DNA of 59,336 nt from an uncultured bacterium (GTDB lineage Bacteria; Oederibacteriota; PGYV01; Palsa-1178): assembly GCA_937889595.1 (NCBI GenBank), contig CALAOR010000048.1:1-59336 (forward strand), in the 5' to 3' direction. Positions 35,673-45,788 of the stretch are shown here, piece by piece (position 1 is the stretch's first letter; the number at the start of each line of letters is the position of its first letter). The position numbers and the translations under genes are program-made. The notes below the pieces were generated by a model. The model did not search any database, had not been told where the DNA came from, and saw nothing but the letters and a program-made list of their open reading frames with translations.

Positions 35673-36467
35673 ATGATAAATGTGCTTTTCATCGGGGATG
35701 TAAACGGCAAGCCGGGCCGGCATGCCCTCACAGCGCTTCTGCCGAAACTAATCAAGGAAAAAAATATCGATTTCGTCATAGCTAACGGCGAGAACTCCGC
35801 CGGCGGTTTCGGCATAACCATCAAGACATTTGAAGAACTCCTGCACTGCGGAGTTGACGCTATCACGCTCGGGAACCATATCTGGGACAAAAAAGACGTC
35901 ATCCCCATACTGGAATCGGACCGCAGGCTAATCAGGCCGGCAAACCTGCCTGAAGGCAACCCCGGTTCGGGCCACGCCATATTCACCGTGGAAAAATCCG
36001 GAAAAAAAATAAATATAGGCGTAATCAATCTTGTAGGCAGGGTTTTTATGCTCGCCGTTGACTGCCCTTTCCGCGCGGCCGACAAAGTCATAAATGAAAT
36101 AAAACAGAACGCGCCCGTCATATTTGTGGATATTCACGCGGAAGCCACATCGGAAAAGCAGGCCATGGGTTTTTATCTCGCGGGCCGGGTGTCAGGCGTT
36201 TTCGGCACGCACACGCACGTACAGACCTCGGACGAGAGGATCCTGGACGGCGGCACCGCATTTATAACCGACGCGGGAATGACAGGGCCTTTTGATTCCA
36301 TCATCGGAGTAAAAAAAGAAATAATAATCAGGCGGTTTTTAACCGCCGCGCCCGAGAAGTTTGAGATCGCCGAAGGCAATGTGCGCATAAACGCGGTCTT
36401 AACGGCCGTGGACGAGGCAACCGGAAAAGCCGCTTCCATAGAAAGGATGGATATCAGATATGAATAA
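35673..36467 (+). CDS. ymdB: YmdB-type metallophosphoesterase (TIGR00282)
   Basis: This 264-residue protein has the full metal-site set: FIGDVNGKPGR (residue 5), NGENSAGGFG, GNHIWDKKDV, VDIHAEATSEKQAMG and GTHTHVQTSDERIL with GTAFITDAGMTGP. Relatives are di-iron cyclic-nucleotide phosphodiesterases that affect biofilm/motility decisions and RNase Y-linked RNA turnover. It lies directly downstream of rny, as in Firmicutes. Its stop overlaps the next gene by 8 nt. Confidence 0.92.
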   Translation: MINVLFIGDVNGKPGRHALTALLPKLIKEKNIDFVIANGENSAGGFGITIKTFEELLHCGVDAITLGNHIWDKKDVIPILESDRRLIRPANLPEGNPGSGHAIFTVEKSGKKINIGVINLVGRVFMLAVDCPFRAADKVINEIKQNAPVIFVDIHAEATSEKQAMGFYLAGRVSGVFGTHTHVQTSDERILDGGTAFITDAGMTGPFDSIIGVKKEIIIRRFLTAAPEKFEIAEGNVRINAVLTAVDEATGKAASIERMDIRYE

Positions 36468-38790
36468 ACGCCTGATCACCCCGCTGTTATTTGCGGGTAT
36501 TTTCTTTGCCGCTTTTGCAATGTACCTGCATACGCTGGCCCCGACTTTCACCTTCGGGGATTCCGGCGAGCTCATCAGCATTATAACCAACCTGGGGATA
36601 GCACATCCCACAGGCTTCTCGATCTATATACTGCTCGGCAAGGTTTTTTCCCTCCTCCCGCTTGCAAACGAGGGTTTTAAAATAAACCTCATGTCCGCGC
36701 TTTTCGGGGCATTAACACCCGCTCTATTATTTTTGGCCCTGTCTGTTTACTTTAAAAAAGAAAAAAACAGGCTTGTAGTGGATTTTATCGCCGCGGCCAT
36801 GGCCCTGCTTTTTATTTTTTCATATACCCTGTGGTCGCAGGCTGTCATGTCCAGGATCTATACTTTAAACGCGGCTTTCTGCGCGGCTGTTCTGCTGTGT
36901 TTTTTCCTGTATAACGAAAGCGAAGAAGACCCGCGGTATCTGTTCTTATGGGCGCTCTTAACAGGCCTGGGCGCCGGCCTTCACCTTACCCTCACCGCCT
37001 TTTCAGGCATACTCTGGCTCCACCTGGCAATCACAAAGTTTCCCGCAGTAAAGAAGAACTTTATCTGGCTTTTATTTTTTGTATCGCTCGGTTTAAGCGC
37101 GTATGCGTACCTGGTCATACGCAGCCATTCCGAAACCCCCCTTAAGTGGTCCGACATAAACACATTCAAACATTTCTTCGGTTACATAACACAGGAACAG
37201 TACAGCATGAAGAAATTTGCCAGGGGCATAAACGGCGTGCTTGCCTTCTTTTCTTATATGAAAGACGTCCTCATGAGGGAGATGTCCCCGCTGGCTATTT
37301 TTCTTTTTACAGCCGGGGTCGTTGTCGCGTTCATAAGAAAGTTCAAATATGCCGTGACTTTCCTGCTCATTTTCTTTTCATGCATTGTAATGCTGCTTTT
37401 TTACGGAAATTACACGGACTTAAAGCTGGCTTTCCGTTATATGATTCCCTCGTACATTATCATGCTTTTCTTCATCGCGTATCTTTTCCATTCAATGTAT
37501 GTTTCCGTGAAAAACACATGGGCCGTGGTATTTATAGTGACCGCTTTCACGGCCATGATGCTCGCGTTAAGTTTCAGCGTTAATTATTTTGAGTCAAACA
37601 AGAACAACAACTATACCGCGTATAACTACGCGTCGGACCTTTTGGCATGCCTTCCCGACTCCAAAGCCGGGCTTTTCGCGACAGGCGATGACAACATATA
37701 CCCCCTGGCATATTTTAAATTCGTCCTCAATAAAAAACCGAACCTTGCAGTCTACGACAATATACTGACAATATTCAAGGACTCGCAGCCCCTGCTTGAG
37801 AAATCAAAATCAGCGGATACGGCGCAGAATGTTATGACCGCCCTCTCGCTTGGCTACACAAACCTCTATACAGTCAGTGAAATAGGCTCAAAAATATTCA
37901 GCGAAAACCCCGTGGGCCTTGTTTTCAGCATATCGGAAAAATTCGCGGAACCGGACAACCGTTACTGGAGGATGTTTTCGCTCAAGGGCATCATCCAGGG
38001 AGCGCCCATCTTCCATGATTTTGAGGAGCGTGAGGTTGCGGGGACTTACCTATACAGAATGGCGGTTTATTATAAGAGCCGCGCCATGTTCCCGGTTTAC
38101 GAATGGCTCCTGGATAAGGCAGTCAAAGAAAGTTATGATTCCATTCCGGTACTCGGCGCCGCCGCGCTTTTATACAGCATGGACCCATATATAGAGAACT
38201 ATTTCGGTAAAGCCGAGAGGCTTTTCCTTCAATGTTACGGGCTTAATCCGGAAAATTTTAACCTGGTGTTTAACATAGGAAGTTTTTACGGACGGTTCGG
38301 CAGGTTTAAGGAAGCGGCGCAATATTTTGAGATTGCCGGAAAGCTTGACCCGTATAATTACAGCGCAAAAGAATATCTTGCAAAATCGCTTGAAGAATAC
38401 CGCAAACAGATGGATAAAGAGGAGGCCGAGCAGGAGCTTACGGTCCATTTCGACAACGGCAGGAACCTGATAAAGGAAAAAAAGCTCGATGAAGCGATGC
38501 TTGAATTTGAAAAGGACATCAAGCTCAACCCTTCCCTGTCCAGGTCGTACTTTCATATTGGCCTTATCTTTTCCATGAAAGGCAACTTTGTCAAAGCCAT
38601 ACCAAACTATGAAAAGTCGATCAAGCTGGACCCACAAAATACCCCGGCGCTCGGGAACCTTGGGCTGGTTTACCTTAAAATGAAGGATTACAAGAAAGCA
38701 AAACATTATTTCCAACTATCCATAGCCATAGACCCGAACCAGGACAGGCTAAAAACCGACATAGCGAAGCTGCAGCGTATGGGGTATTAA
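36460..38790 (+). CDS. DUF2723 membrane protein with C-terminal TPR repeats
   Basis: This 776-residue protein has about 10-11 membrane helices (residues 1-380) with the DUF2723 signature APTFTFGDSGELISIITNLG (about 28-47) and AHPTGFSIYILLG, reminiscent of protein O-mannosyl- or other GT-C glycosyltransferases in which the acidic pair is catalytic. The C-terminal third holds TPR units (FNLVFNIGSFYGRFGRFKEA, SRSYFHIGLIFSMKGNFVKA, TPALGNLGLVYLKMKDYKKA). A membrane glycosyltransferase acting on surface proteins or glycans is plausible; the donor is unknown. Confidence 0.8.
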   Translation: MNKRLITPLLFAGIFFAAFAMYLHTLAPTFTFGDSGELISIITNLGIAHPTGFSIYILLGKVFSLLPLANEGFKINLMSALFGALTPALLFLALSVYFKKEKNRLVVDFIAAAMALLFIFSYTLWSQAVMSRIYTLNAAFCAAVLLCFFLYNESEEDPRYLFLWALLTGLGAGLHLTLTAFSGILWLHLAITKFPAVKKNFIWLLFFVSLGLSAYAYLVIRSHSETPLKWSDINTFKHFFGYITQEQYSMKKFARGINGVLAFFSYMKDVLMREMSPLAIFLFTAGVVVAFIRKFKYAVTFLLIFFSCIVMLLFYGNYTDLKLAFRYMIPSYIIMLFFIAYLFHSMYVSVKNTWAVVFIVTAFTAMMLALSFSVNYFESNKNNNYTAYNYASDLLACLPDSKAGLFATGDDNIYPLAYFKFVLNKKPNLAVYDNILTIFKDSQPLLEKSKSADTAQNVMTALSLGYTNLYTVSEIGSKIFSENPVGLVFSISEKFAEPDNRYWRMFSLKGIIQGAPIFHDFEEREVAGTYLYRMAVYYKSRAMFPVYEWLLDKAVKESYDSIPVLGAAALLYSMDPYIENYFGKAERLFLQCYGLNPENFNLVFNIGSFYGRFGRFKEAAQYFEIAGKLDPYNYSAKEYLAKSLEEYRKQMDKEEAEQELTVHFDNGRNLIKEKKLDEAMLEFEKDIKLNPSLSRSYFHIGLIFSMKGNFVKAIPNYEKSIKLDPQNTPALGNLGLVYLKMKDYKKAKHYFQLSIAIDPNQDRLKTDIAKLQRMGY

Positions 38791-38815
38791 GGAGTTCGGA
38801 GTTCGGGGTTCGGGG
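38789..38815. repeat. Short heptamer repeats GGAGTTC
   Basis: GGAGTTC, GGAGTTC, GGGGTTC, GGGG follow the DUF2723 stop codon. The unit is the complement of the array at 29416. Confidence 0.6.
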
Positions 38816-38825
38816 TTTGCCCCCT

Positions 38826-40214
38826 CTACTTGATTAAATTCCTGCCGAAATCCAGGTTTTCGCGGACTCTTTTCATGGTTGGCGCTTCCGAGTAGATCCT
38901 TAACAACGGTTCTGTCCCCGAAAACCTGAACAATACCCACTCGTTATCGGCCAATATGTATTTAACCCCGTCCAGGCGGCTTGCTGAACGGATTTTTTTT
39001 CCCGCTATAATGCCTATTTTTTCAAGGCCATCGGATTTTTTAACTATCATCTTTCTCTGCGATTCCCTGAATTTTATATCCACCCTGTCATATTCGTACT
39101 TCCCATATTTTTTATCCAGGGACGCCAGGACTTTGGAAACCGGCTTTCCTTCTTTGGCCAGAAACTCAAGAAGCAGGAGATTTCCCACAATCCCGTCACG
39201 CTCGGGTAAAAAGCAGCCAAAGCCCACTCCTCCGCTTTCTTCCCCGCCTATCGTTGCCTTATCCTTAATAATAAGGTCGCCTATGTGCTTAAATCCCACC
39301 GGTGTTTCCAGCAGTTCTATGCCGTATTCTCCGGCTATCTTGTTTAAAAGTGATGTTCCCGCAATTGTTTTAACGAACTTAAACTTCATCTTCCTGTTTT
39401 TTACGTAGTGTAACAGCAGTAAGACCAGTGCTTTGTGCGTCGGGATATAACGGCCTTTGTCGTCCACAAAAGCCATCCTGTCGCCGTCGCCGTCTATGGC
39501 GATGCCTATGGACGCCTTTAATTCCTTCACACTGTTTTCGAGTTCAAGCAGGTTCTTCCTTATTGGCTCGGGGTTTATGCCTCCAAACAGCGGGTCGCGG
39601 CTGCCGTGGATCACGGTTAACCCCCGGTAATTTCCGAGTATCTTTTCCATGTACCCGGCGCCTGAACCATACATGTTATCCAGGACTATCTTCATCCCGC
39701 TTTTTTTGACGGCGTTTATATCCACTGCTTTTCTTACTGCTTTTACATATTCATCATCCATGTTTATTTGTATGATATTCCCGTTTTTTTTCGCTTTGGG
39801 AACGGCCCCTTTTGTTATAAGGGCTTCCACGGCTCTTGTTTCTTCCTTTGAAGCCCCCGCGCCAAACCTGTTTTTTATCTTAAACCCGTTATAAGAGTAC
39901 GGATTATGGCTTGAGGTTATCATGATGCCCGAGTCGAGTTTTTTCCGGACGATTGTGAAAGACACCAGGGGAGTGTGTACTGCTTTGTAAAACACATAGA
40001 CCTTAAAGCCGTAATTCTTAAGCAGCTCAGCCGCAAACGCCGAGTACTTATCCGAAAGAAAACGAAAATCATAACCGATGATTATTTCAGGGTGTTTATT
40101 TTTTGACAAAACATACGAGGCAAAGGCATCAACCACCCGCTTTAAATTTTCAAAAGTAAAACCTTCCGCTATTTTAGCCCGCCAGCCGTCTGTCCCGAAT
40201 TTAATTTCGTGCAT
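38826..40214 (-). CDS. Phosphoglucomutase/phosphomannomutase
   Basis: This 462-residue alpha-D-phosphohexomutase interconverts sugar 6- and 1-phosphates. The phosphoserine loop is MITSSHNPYSYNGFK, the Mg loop AIDGDGDRMAFVD, the sugar loop GGEESGGVGFG and the phosphate-binding loop FRFSGTEPLLRIYSEA. Whether glucose or mannose is preferred is unclear. It starts one base after the nucleotidyltransferase stop, so the two steps from hexose-6-P to NDP-sugar are coupled. Confidence 0.93.
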   Translation of the reverse strand: MHEIKFGTDGWRAKIAEGFTFENLKRVVDAFASYVLSKNKHPEIIIGYDFRFLSDKYSAFAAELLKNYGFKVYVFYKAVHTPLVSFTIVRKKLDSGIMITSSHNPYSYNGFKIKNRFGAGASKEETRAVEALITKGAVPKAKKNGNIIQINMDDEYVKAVRKAVDINAVKKSGMKIVLDNMYGSGAGYMEKILGNYRGLTVIHGSRDPLFGGINPEPIRKNLLELENSVKELKASIGIAIDGDGDRMAFVDDKGRYIPTHKALVLLLLHYVKNRKMKFKFVKTIAGTSLLNKIAGEYGIELLETPVGFKHIGDLIIKDKATIGGEESGGVGFGCFLPERDGIVGNLLLLEFLAKEGKPVSKVLASLDKKYGKYEYDRVDIKFRESQRKMIVKKSDGLEKIGIIAGKKIRSASRLDGVKYILADNEWVLFRFSGTEPLLRIYSEAPTMKRVRENLDFGRNLIK

Positions 40215-41195
40215 TTATACCCCGTATTTCGTGTATTTTGTCAGGATGGAATTGTCTCCTAAAGCCGTATTGATGACGGTGCAGTTCTCATTTATGACGC
40301 AGCCCCTGCATATAACGCTGTTCTTGATTATAGCGCCGCTTTTGATCACAGTGTTATCAAGTATGACGCTGTTTTCTATAAGCGCTCCGCTGCCTATTGT
40401 GACTGAATTCCCCAGGACCGAACGGTTGTCTATGATTGATTTTCCTATCCTGCATTTTTTCCCGCGTGCTTTTGCCTTAACCCCGCTGAACTTTCCCTCT
40501 ATCACGTCAAAATTGGCTTCCATGTATTTTTCTATACGGCCTATATCAAGCCAGTAATAGCCGCCCTTATACGCCTGCATTAATTTGCCCGACGATATTA
40601 TTGACGGAAAGATCTCTCTTTCTATTGAAACATTCCTGCCCGTGGGTATGTAATCCAGCGCCTGCCTGGCAAGAACATACATGCCCGCGTTTATCCAGCC
40701 TGATTTTCTCTCAAAACCCGCGGGTTTTTCCGTGAACTTAAGAACCTCGCCTTTGGCCCCGGTTTCCACAAGCCCGTATGAAGACGGATCATCAACCTCA
40801 TGCAGAGCAAGTGTCACAAGCGCCTTTGATGTCCTGTGCGTCTTGATCATGGAGTCCATATTGATGTCCGTCAATATATCGCCGTTCATAACTATGGTCG
40901 TGTCATCAAGAAGGGCTTCGCAGTTCTTTATGGCCCCTCCCGTCCCTAACGGCCTTAACTCACCTGCGTATTTGAACCTGACGCCGTATTTTTTTCCGTT
41001 GCCGATGGCTTTTTTCGCCTTCTCAGGCATGCAGCATACGCTTAAGATAATATCCTTTATCCCGTATTTCTTAAGCAGGTTTATCTGGTATTCAATAAAA
41101 GGTTTATTGGCAATGGGTACGATGCATTTTAATGTGTTTGTAGTGATCGGCCTGAGCCTGGTGCCTTCCCCGCCTATGAGTATCAGAGCTTTCAT
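40215..41195 (-). CDS. Sugar-1-phosphate nucleotidyltransferase
   Basis: This 326-residue enzyme has the N-terminal signature MKALILIGGEGTRLRPITTN and the metal-binding MNGDILTDINMDSMI. A left-handed beta-helix tail of hexapeptide repeats follows (IGKSIIDNRSVLGNSVTIGS, GALIENSVILDNTVIKSGAI). The pattern resembles mannose-1-phosphate guanylyl- or glucose-1-phosphate nucleotidyltransferases; the base is not certain. It is contiguous with the mutase at 38826-40214. Confidence 0.88.
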   Translation of the reverse strand: MKALILIGGEGTRLRPITTNTLKCIVPIANKPFIEYQINLLKKYGIKDIILSVCCMPEKAKKAIGNGKKYGVRFKYAGELRPLGTGGAIKNCEALLDDTTIVMNGDILTDINMDSMIKTHRTSKALVTLALHEVDDPSSYGLVETGAKGEVLKFTEKPAGFERKSGWINAGMYVLARQALDYIPTGRNVSIEREIFPSIISSGKLMQAYKGGYYWLDIGRIEKYMEANFDVIEGKFSGVKAKARGKKCRIGKSIIDNRSVLGNSVTIGSGALIENSVILDNTVIKSGAIIKNSVICRGCVINENCTVINTALGDNSILTKYTKYGV

Positions 41196-41210
41196 AATAT
41201 TCTCCCCGGG

Positions 41211-42134
41211 TTATTTTTTTAGCGACTTAAAATATTCGTAAGTTTTCCCGATGCCGGCTTCCAGTCCAGTTTCAGGTTTCCACCCGAGTATTTTACCGGC
41301 CTTTTTATTTTCAAGGTAGTTGGCTTTCAGGTCGCCTTCCCTGTAAGGCCCCTCCCCCGCAGGCTTGTCAAACCCGGTTGCTTTCTGAACGGCTCTGTAC
41401 AGCTGGTTAACATCTGTCCTGACGCCGGTGCCGATGTTAAAAGCATCGTTATCACCTTTGTCAAGCGCCTGCACAGAGGCCCTTGCCACATCGCCGACAT
41501 ACACATAGTCCCGGACGCATGTGCCGCCGCCGAAAATAACAGGCGCAATTCCCGCCATGATCTTTTCAATGAATATCGCCACCACGCCCGCTTCACCGTG
41601 CGGTATCTGCCTGGGTCCATATACGTTCGAGTACCTGAGTATGGTATGTTTTATGCCGTACTGCGCCGTATAAAAACGCGCGTAATGCTCGCCTGTTACC
41701 TTGCTGATGCCGTAAGGGCTCTCGGCTGTCAAAGGGTTGTCTTCCGTGGCAGGCAGCGGTACTTTCGACCCGTATACCGTGCCGCCGCTTGATATGAAAA
41801 TGAACTTTTTAACCGCGTTTTTCCTTGCGGCCTCAAACAGATTCAAGGTCCCCATGATGTTTATCTGCGCGTCAGCCAGTGGGTCTTTCACGGAATCAGG
41901 CACGGATATCTGCGCAGCATGGTGGTTTATGACGTCGATCTTTTCTTTTTTTAATATGGATGATATTTTAGGATCCCTTACGTCAACTTTATAGAATTTT
42001 GCCTTTTTGTTGACGTTTTTCATGTTACCCATGAAAAGGTTGTCAACGATAATGACCTTATGCCCGGCTTCTATGTAAGCATCCGCGACATTTGAAGCAA
42101 TAAACCCGGCTCCGCCGGTAACCAGTATGTTCAT
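41211..42134 (-). CDS. NAD-dependent nucleotide-sugar epimerase (GalE-like)
   Basis: This 307-residue extended SDR starts MNILVTGGAGFIASNVADAY with the GGxGFIA NAD motif. The catalytic Ser/Thr region is FISSGGTVYGS and YxxxK is YGISKVTGEHYARFY. HHAAQISVPDSVKDP and LRYSNVYGPRQ are typical of UDP-glucose 4-epimerases. It makes an NDP-sugar for the glycan genes around it and lies 15 nt before the nucleotidyltransferase. Confidence 0.9.
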   Translation of the reverse strand: MNILVTGGAGFIASNVADAYIEAGHKVIIVDNLFMGNMKNVNKKAKFYKVDVRDPKISSILKKEKIDVINHHAAQISVPDSVKDPLADAQINIMGTLNLFEAARKNAVKKFIFISSGGTVYGSKVPLPATEDNPLTAESPYGISKVTGEHYARFYTAQYGIKHTILRYSNVYGPRQIPHGEAGVVAIFIEKIMAGIAPVIFGGGTCVRDYVYVGDVARASVQALDKGDNDAFNIGTGVRTDVNQLYRAVQKATGFDKPAGEGPYREGDLKANYLENKKAGKILGWKPETGLEAGIGKTYEYFKSLKK

Positions 42135-42212
42135 AAAATCCTCCTCGAATTTAAAGTATTACAATATTTTGTTTTAATATTTAATCAGTAATTTGTCATT
42201 TGTAATTAGTAA

Positions 42213-43616
42213 TTAATACGCGGTCTTGTGGTGGAATATCTCCAGGGCCGTCTTTATTATGATCTTAATATCAAACCACAGCGTCCAGTTCTCTATGTAG
42301 TATAGATCGTATTTTATGCGTTCTTCTATCGACGTGTCCCCGCGCAGGCCGTTAGCCTGCGCCCATCCCGTAATTCCGCCTTTTACTTTATGTCTTTCCA
42401 TATAACGCGGTATTTCATCCTTGAATTTCTCCACAAAATGCGGGCGCTCCGGCCTCGGGCCCACTATGCTTATATCGCCTTTTAACACATTTAAGAACTG
42501 GGGCAGTTCATCTATGCTTGCCTTCCTTAAGAATGCGCCGATAGGCGTCCTGCGCGGATCGTTTTCGCTGGCCCATACCGGCCCGCTTTGGGATTCAGCG
42601 TCGGCTTTCATGGTCCTGAATTTAAGCATTATGAATTTTTTATTGTCCCTGCTCACCCTTTCCTGCCCGTAAAACACAGGGCCTTTTGATGTGAGCTTCA
42701 CGAGAATAACGGTTATGACCAGTATCGGCGACAGGACCAGGACGGCCGTCAGGGACACTATAATGTCAAAAGTTCTTTTAATCATCCTGTTAAATGTAAA
42801 GTTGAGCGGCAGCTCCCTTACTTCAAAAACCGGTATGCCGAACAGTTCGTCATAATCGATCGACTTTGTTATTATGCCGAGCACGTCCGAGGCTATCATG
42901 AATTTAATACGCTCATTTTCAAGTATCAGGTCCGCGACTTCTTTCCTGTTATAATCGGACAGGCCTATAAAAGCCTCATTTATGCCTAATTTGTCCGCTA
43001 TTTTATTAAAATCGCTTGTTTTCCCGAGTACTGTCAGCCCGCAAAATCCGCTTCCCTCTTTTATTACGTTATCTATGAGACCCATGATCCTATAACCGCT
43101 GCCATGCTCCCTGGTCAGGCGTTCTATTAATATTTTTGAAATATCCGTCGCACCGACAATTAACAGATTTTGGGTTATGGCCCCGCTCTTGCTCATGGAA
43201 TTGAATATCGACCTGTAAACAAGCCTCCATGCCCCGAGCAGGATGACGGAAATCACCCACATATGCATTATTGCTATGCGTGAATACGAAAATTCCCTTA
43301 AAAAAAATGTTATTGAAACCAGTATTATTATGGAAACGCTTGAAGCCGTAAGCACTGATACAAATTCGTCAAAACGCGACCTGCCGTGTTCGAGCCTGTA
43401 CAGCCCCGCGTAATTAAAGGCAAGCAAAAAAACAACCAAAACAACAGGCACGGCATAAAGGTATCCGGCAATCGCGGGAATTCCATATTTTAAAGGTACA
43501 AACCTAAGTTGAAAACGCATGTAATATGATAATACCGCCGATAGCGCCGTAAATACGGCGTCCCCGGTAAACAGCCCTGTTTTTAATAAACGCAAAGATG
43601 TTCTTTTGTTCAACAC
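42213..43616 (-). CDS. Polyprenyl-phosphate sugar-1-phosphate transferase (initiating)
   Basis: This 467-residue enzyme starts lipid-linked glycan synthesis by moving sugar-1-phosphate to undecaprenyl phosphate. Four N-terminal membrane helices and a Rossmann-like CoA-binding-type domain (NLLIVGATDISKILIERLTR) precede the sugar transferase domain with KRTFDIIVSLTAVLVLSPIL, FYGQERVSRDNKKFIMLKFR, and SIVGPRPERPHFVEKF. The start is GTG at 43616 or TTG at 43613; AAGGAG favours TTG by spacing. Confidence 0.92.
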   Translation of the reverse strand: MLNKRTSLRLLKTGLFTGDAVFTALSAVLSYYMRFQLRFVPLKYGIPAIAGYLYAVPVVLVVFLLAFNYAGLYRLEHGRSRFDEFVSVLTASSVSIIILVSITFFLREFSYSRIAIMHMWVISVILLGAWRLVYRSIFNSMSKSGAITQNLLIVGATDISKILIERLTREHGSGYRIMGLIDNVIKEGSGFCGLTVLGKTSDFNKIADKLGINEAFIGLSDYNRKEVADLILENERIKFMIASDVLGIITKSIDYDELFGIPVFEVRELPLNFTFNRMIKRTFDIIVSLTAVLVLSPILVITVILVKLTSKGPVFYGQERVSRDNKKFIMLKFRTMKADAESQSGPVWASENDPRRTPIGAFLRKASIDELPQFLNVLKGDISIVGPRPERPHFVEKFKDEIPRYMERHKVKGGITGWAQANGLRGDTSIEERIKYDLYYIENWTLWFDIKIIIKTALEIFHHKTAY

Positions 43617-43634
43617 AAACTCCTTTTTATAATG

Positions 43635-44720
43635 TTAAAATCCGCCGTCTTCCATGAACACCTTAAAATTTCCCCTGAATTTTTCTTCGGAGAAACACAT
43701 GGCATCCTGCCTCATTTTTTTATCATCATACCGTTTATTTCCTATTTTCTCAAGGTTTTTTATGAAGTCATCGTCCGTACCGTCATAAAACTCGCCTGTC
43801 ACACCGGCGGTTACAATGTCCCTGGAACCGCCCCTGTGAAAAGCAAGTACCGGAGTGGCGCAGGCAAGCGATTCCGCCATGGTGATCCCGAAATCCTCTT
43901 CCCCGGGAAATATAAATGCCTTTGCCTTTTGATAATGCTCCCTGATCTCCCCTGCGCTCTTATAACCCGGCAGAGTGATATTCGGCCCTGCCATAGCCCT
44001 GATTTTTTTCAACAAGGGCCCTCCGCCTATTATTACCAGTCTTTTATCAGGCATCCGGTTAAATAAACCTGCTGCGTAATCAACTTTTTTATACTCTGTC
44101 AGCGCGGACACCATTAAATAAAAATCTTCTTTCGCGCCGCCGGGTGTGTAAAAATTTGTATCAACGGGCGGGTGTACCACCGCAGAGTCCCTGCCGTAGT
44201 AGTTTTTGATCCTGTCTTTGACCGCGTTGGAATTTGCCATGAAACCGGACACCCTTGAAGACGTCAACACATCCCAACGTTTAAGATAAGGCATTATGGC
44301 CGATATCAGCGAATATTTCAAAGAACCGTTTCTTTCAGGTGAAAAGTAATTTGAAAATTGGTCCCAGGCATACCTCATGGGAGTATGGCAGTAACATACA
44401 TGTTTTGCGCCGCGGCCCGGTTTTATGCCTTTAGCCACACAGTGGCTTGAAGATATTATAAGGTCATACCCTTTCATGCTGAATCTTTCTATTGCCGCCG
44501 GAAACAAGGGAAGAAAATTCCTGTATGTTTTAAAAATTCCCGGTATTGACTGTAAAAAGGATGTATGTATTTTATGTTTTAATATGCCGGGGGTCATTTT
44601 GTCTTTATCGCATATAAGGGTAAATATGTCTGCTTCGGGATAAAGCTGCAATATTTGTTCCAATACCTTTTCCCCGCCTCTGATACCTGTAAGCCAGTCG
44701 TGTACTATGGCTACCCGCAC
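43635..44720 (-). CDS. GT4 glycosyltransferase
   Basis: This 361-residue GT-B enzyme starts MRVAIVHDWLTGIRGGEKVL. The C-terminal donor domain has the EX7E motif EEDFGITMAESLACATPVLA followed by GGSRDIV. WbaZ/mannosyl- and rhamnosyltransferases of O-antigen pathways look similar. The donor sugar is unknown. It lies 18 nt upstream of the initiating transferase and 1 nt after the GT9 gene. Confidence 0.88.
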   Translation of the reverse strand: MRVAIVHDWLTGIRGGEKVLEQILQLYPEADIFTLICDKDKMTPGILKHKIHTSFLQSIPGIFKTYRNFLPLFPAAIERFSMKGYDLIISSSHCVAKGIKPGRGAKHVCYCHTPMRYAWDQFSNYFSPERNGSLKYSLISAIMPYLKRWDVLTSSRVSGFMANSNAVKDRIKNYYGRDSAVVHPPVDTNFYTPGGAKEDFYLMVSALTEYKKVDYAAGLFNRMPDKRLVIIGGGPLLKKIRAMAGPNITLPGYKSAGEIREHYQKAKAFIFPGEEDFGITMAESLACATPVLAFHRGGSRDIVTAGVTGEFYDGTDDDFIKNLEKIGNKRYDDKKMRQDAMCFSEEKFRGNFKVFMEDGGF

Positions 44721-44721
44721 G

Positions 44722-45738
44722 TTAATCTCCTTGATACTTCAGCATTTTCCCGGCAACATCAAACACCTGCTCCACCGTTATCTTTTTCATGCATATATTA
44801 TCGCCGCATTTTAAAAATCCCCTTTTCAAAACAGTCGCGGGTTCGTAACACGGGGCGCATGGGATCTTTTCCCATATATTCACAGAATTCGTGCCTTTGG
44901 CCCCGAAAACTTCAGGGGATGATGGCCCGTACAGGCCTATGGTCTTTACCCCAAGCGCCGCAGCCATGTGCAGCGGGCCCGTATCACAGGCTATGAAAAG
45001 GTCCAGCCTGGAAACATAGAACGCCATTTCAACCAGGCCGCTTATTATGACCTCCGCGGAAGTACCCTTTATTGCCTCATTTATTACAGGTGCGTCATAA
45101 CCCGCGCCAAAAACATAAACAAAGATTCCTTCTTTTTCAAACTTCTTTATGAGCGCGTTAAAACTTCCGGCAGGCCACCGCTTTGCCGCCATCACAGTCC
45201 CTGGATTATTTCCTCCCGCCGGGAATATGCCTATCCTGATTTTATTTTCAACAAGCTTATGGCTCAAGCCTGTTCTTTCGGGCGCCTTAAGTTCCGTGTT
45301 TGGACCGCTGTCGGCAATGTTTAACCCCCTGGTAACCGACAAATACCTCTGTGTTTCATGAAGTTTCGGGTCAAACTCAAAACTGCTGTCCAGAAACCAC
45401 TTTCCCATGCCCCAGTCAAACCCGGCCTTATGCTTTCCGCCAAGAAAGGAAACAAAGACATATGATTTTATATCCCTGTGGTAGTTTATAACAAGGTCAT
45501 ATTTTTCCGCCCGGAGTTTAAGGACCGCGGAAGCTATTCCAAACGGGCTGTTCATGCCAACAACATGTATTTTGTCTATAAAAGGGACCATCTGTGCTAT
45601 TTCCTTGACCCATTTTACGCAAACAAGATGTACCTCATTGCCGGCCGCCTTTAAGGCCCGCAGTGCAGGGGTTAACTGTATTATATCGCCGATGCAACAA
45701 AGCTTGACGACAAGCACTTTTTTGTTCCTAAAATCCAT
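44722..45738 (-). CDS. GT9 (heptosyltransferase-like) glycosyltransferase 1
   Basis: This 338-residue GT9 enzyme has the N-terminal KVLVVKLCCIGDIIQLTPALRALK and a C-terminal CDTGPLHMAAALGVKTIGLY, the ADP-heptose/LPS transferase pattern. The ending CAPCYEPAT with further cysteines is common in this group. The ATG at 45738 follows GGAGG by 4 nt; the open frame to 45771 lacks a site. With the paralogue upstream it suggests a core-like envelope glycan. Confidence 0.87.
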   Translation of the reverse strand: MDFRNKKVLVVKLCCIGDIIQLTPALRALKAAGNEVHLVCVKWVKEIAQMVPFIDKIHVVGMNSPFGIASAVLKLRAEKYDLVINYHRDIKSYVFVSFLGGKHKAGFDWGMGKWFLDSSFEFDPKLHETQRYLSVTRGLNIADSGPNTELKAPERTGLSHKLVENKIRIGIFPAGGNNPGTVMAAKRWPAGSFNALIKKFEKEGIFVYVFGAGYDAPVINEAIKGTSAEVIISGLVEMAFYVSRLDLFIACDTGPLHMAAALGVKTIGLYGPSSPEVFGAKGTNSVNIWEKIPCAPCYEPATVLKRGFLKCGDNICMKKITVEQVFDVAGKMLKYQGD

Positions 45739-45788
45739 GGTTCCTCCGTTTTTCAATTTTGCGTATTTCAACGTCTGGGCCGACCAAA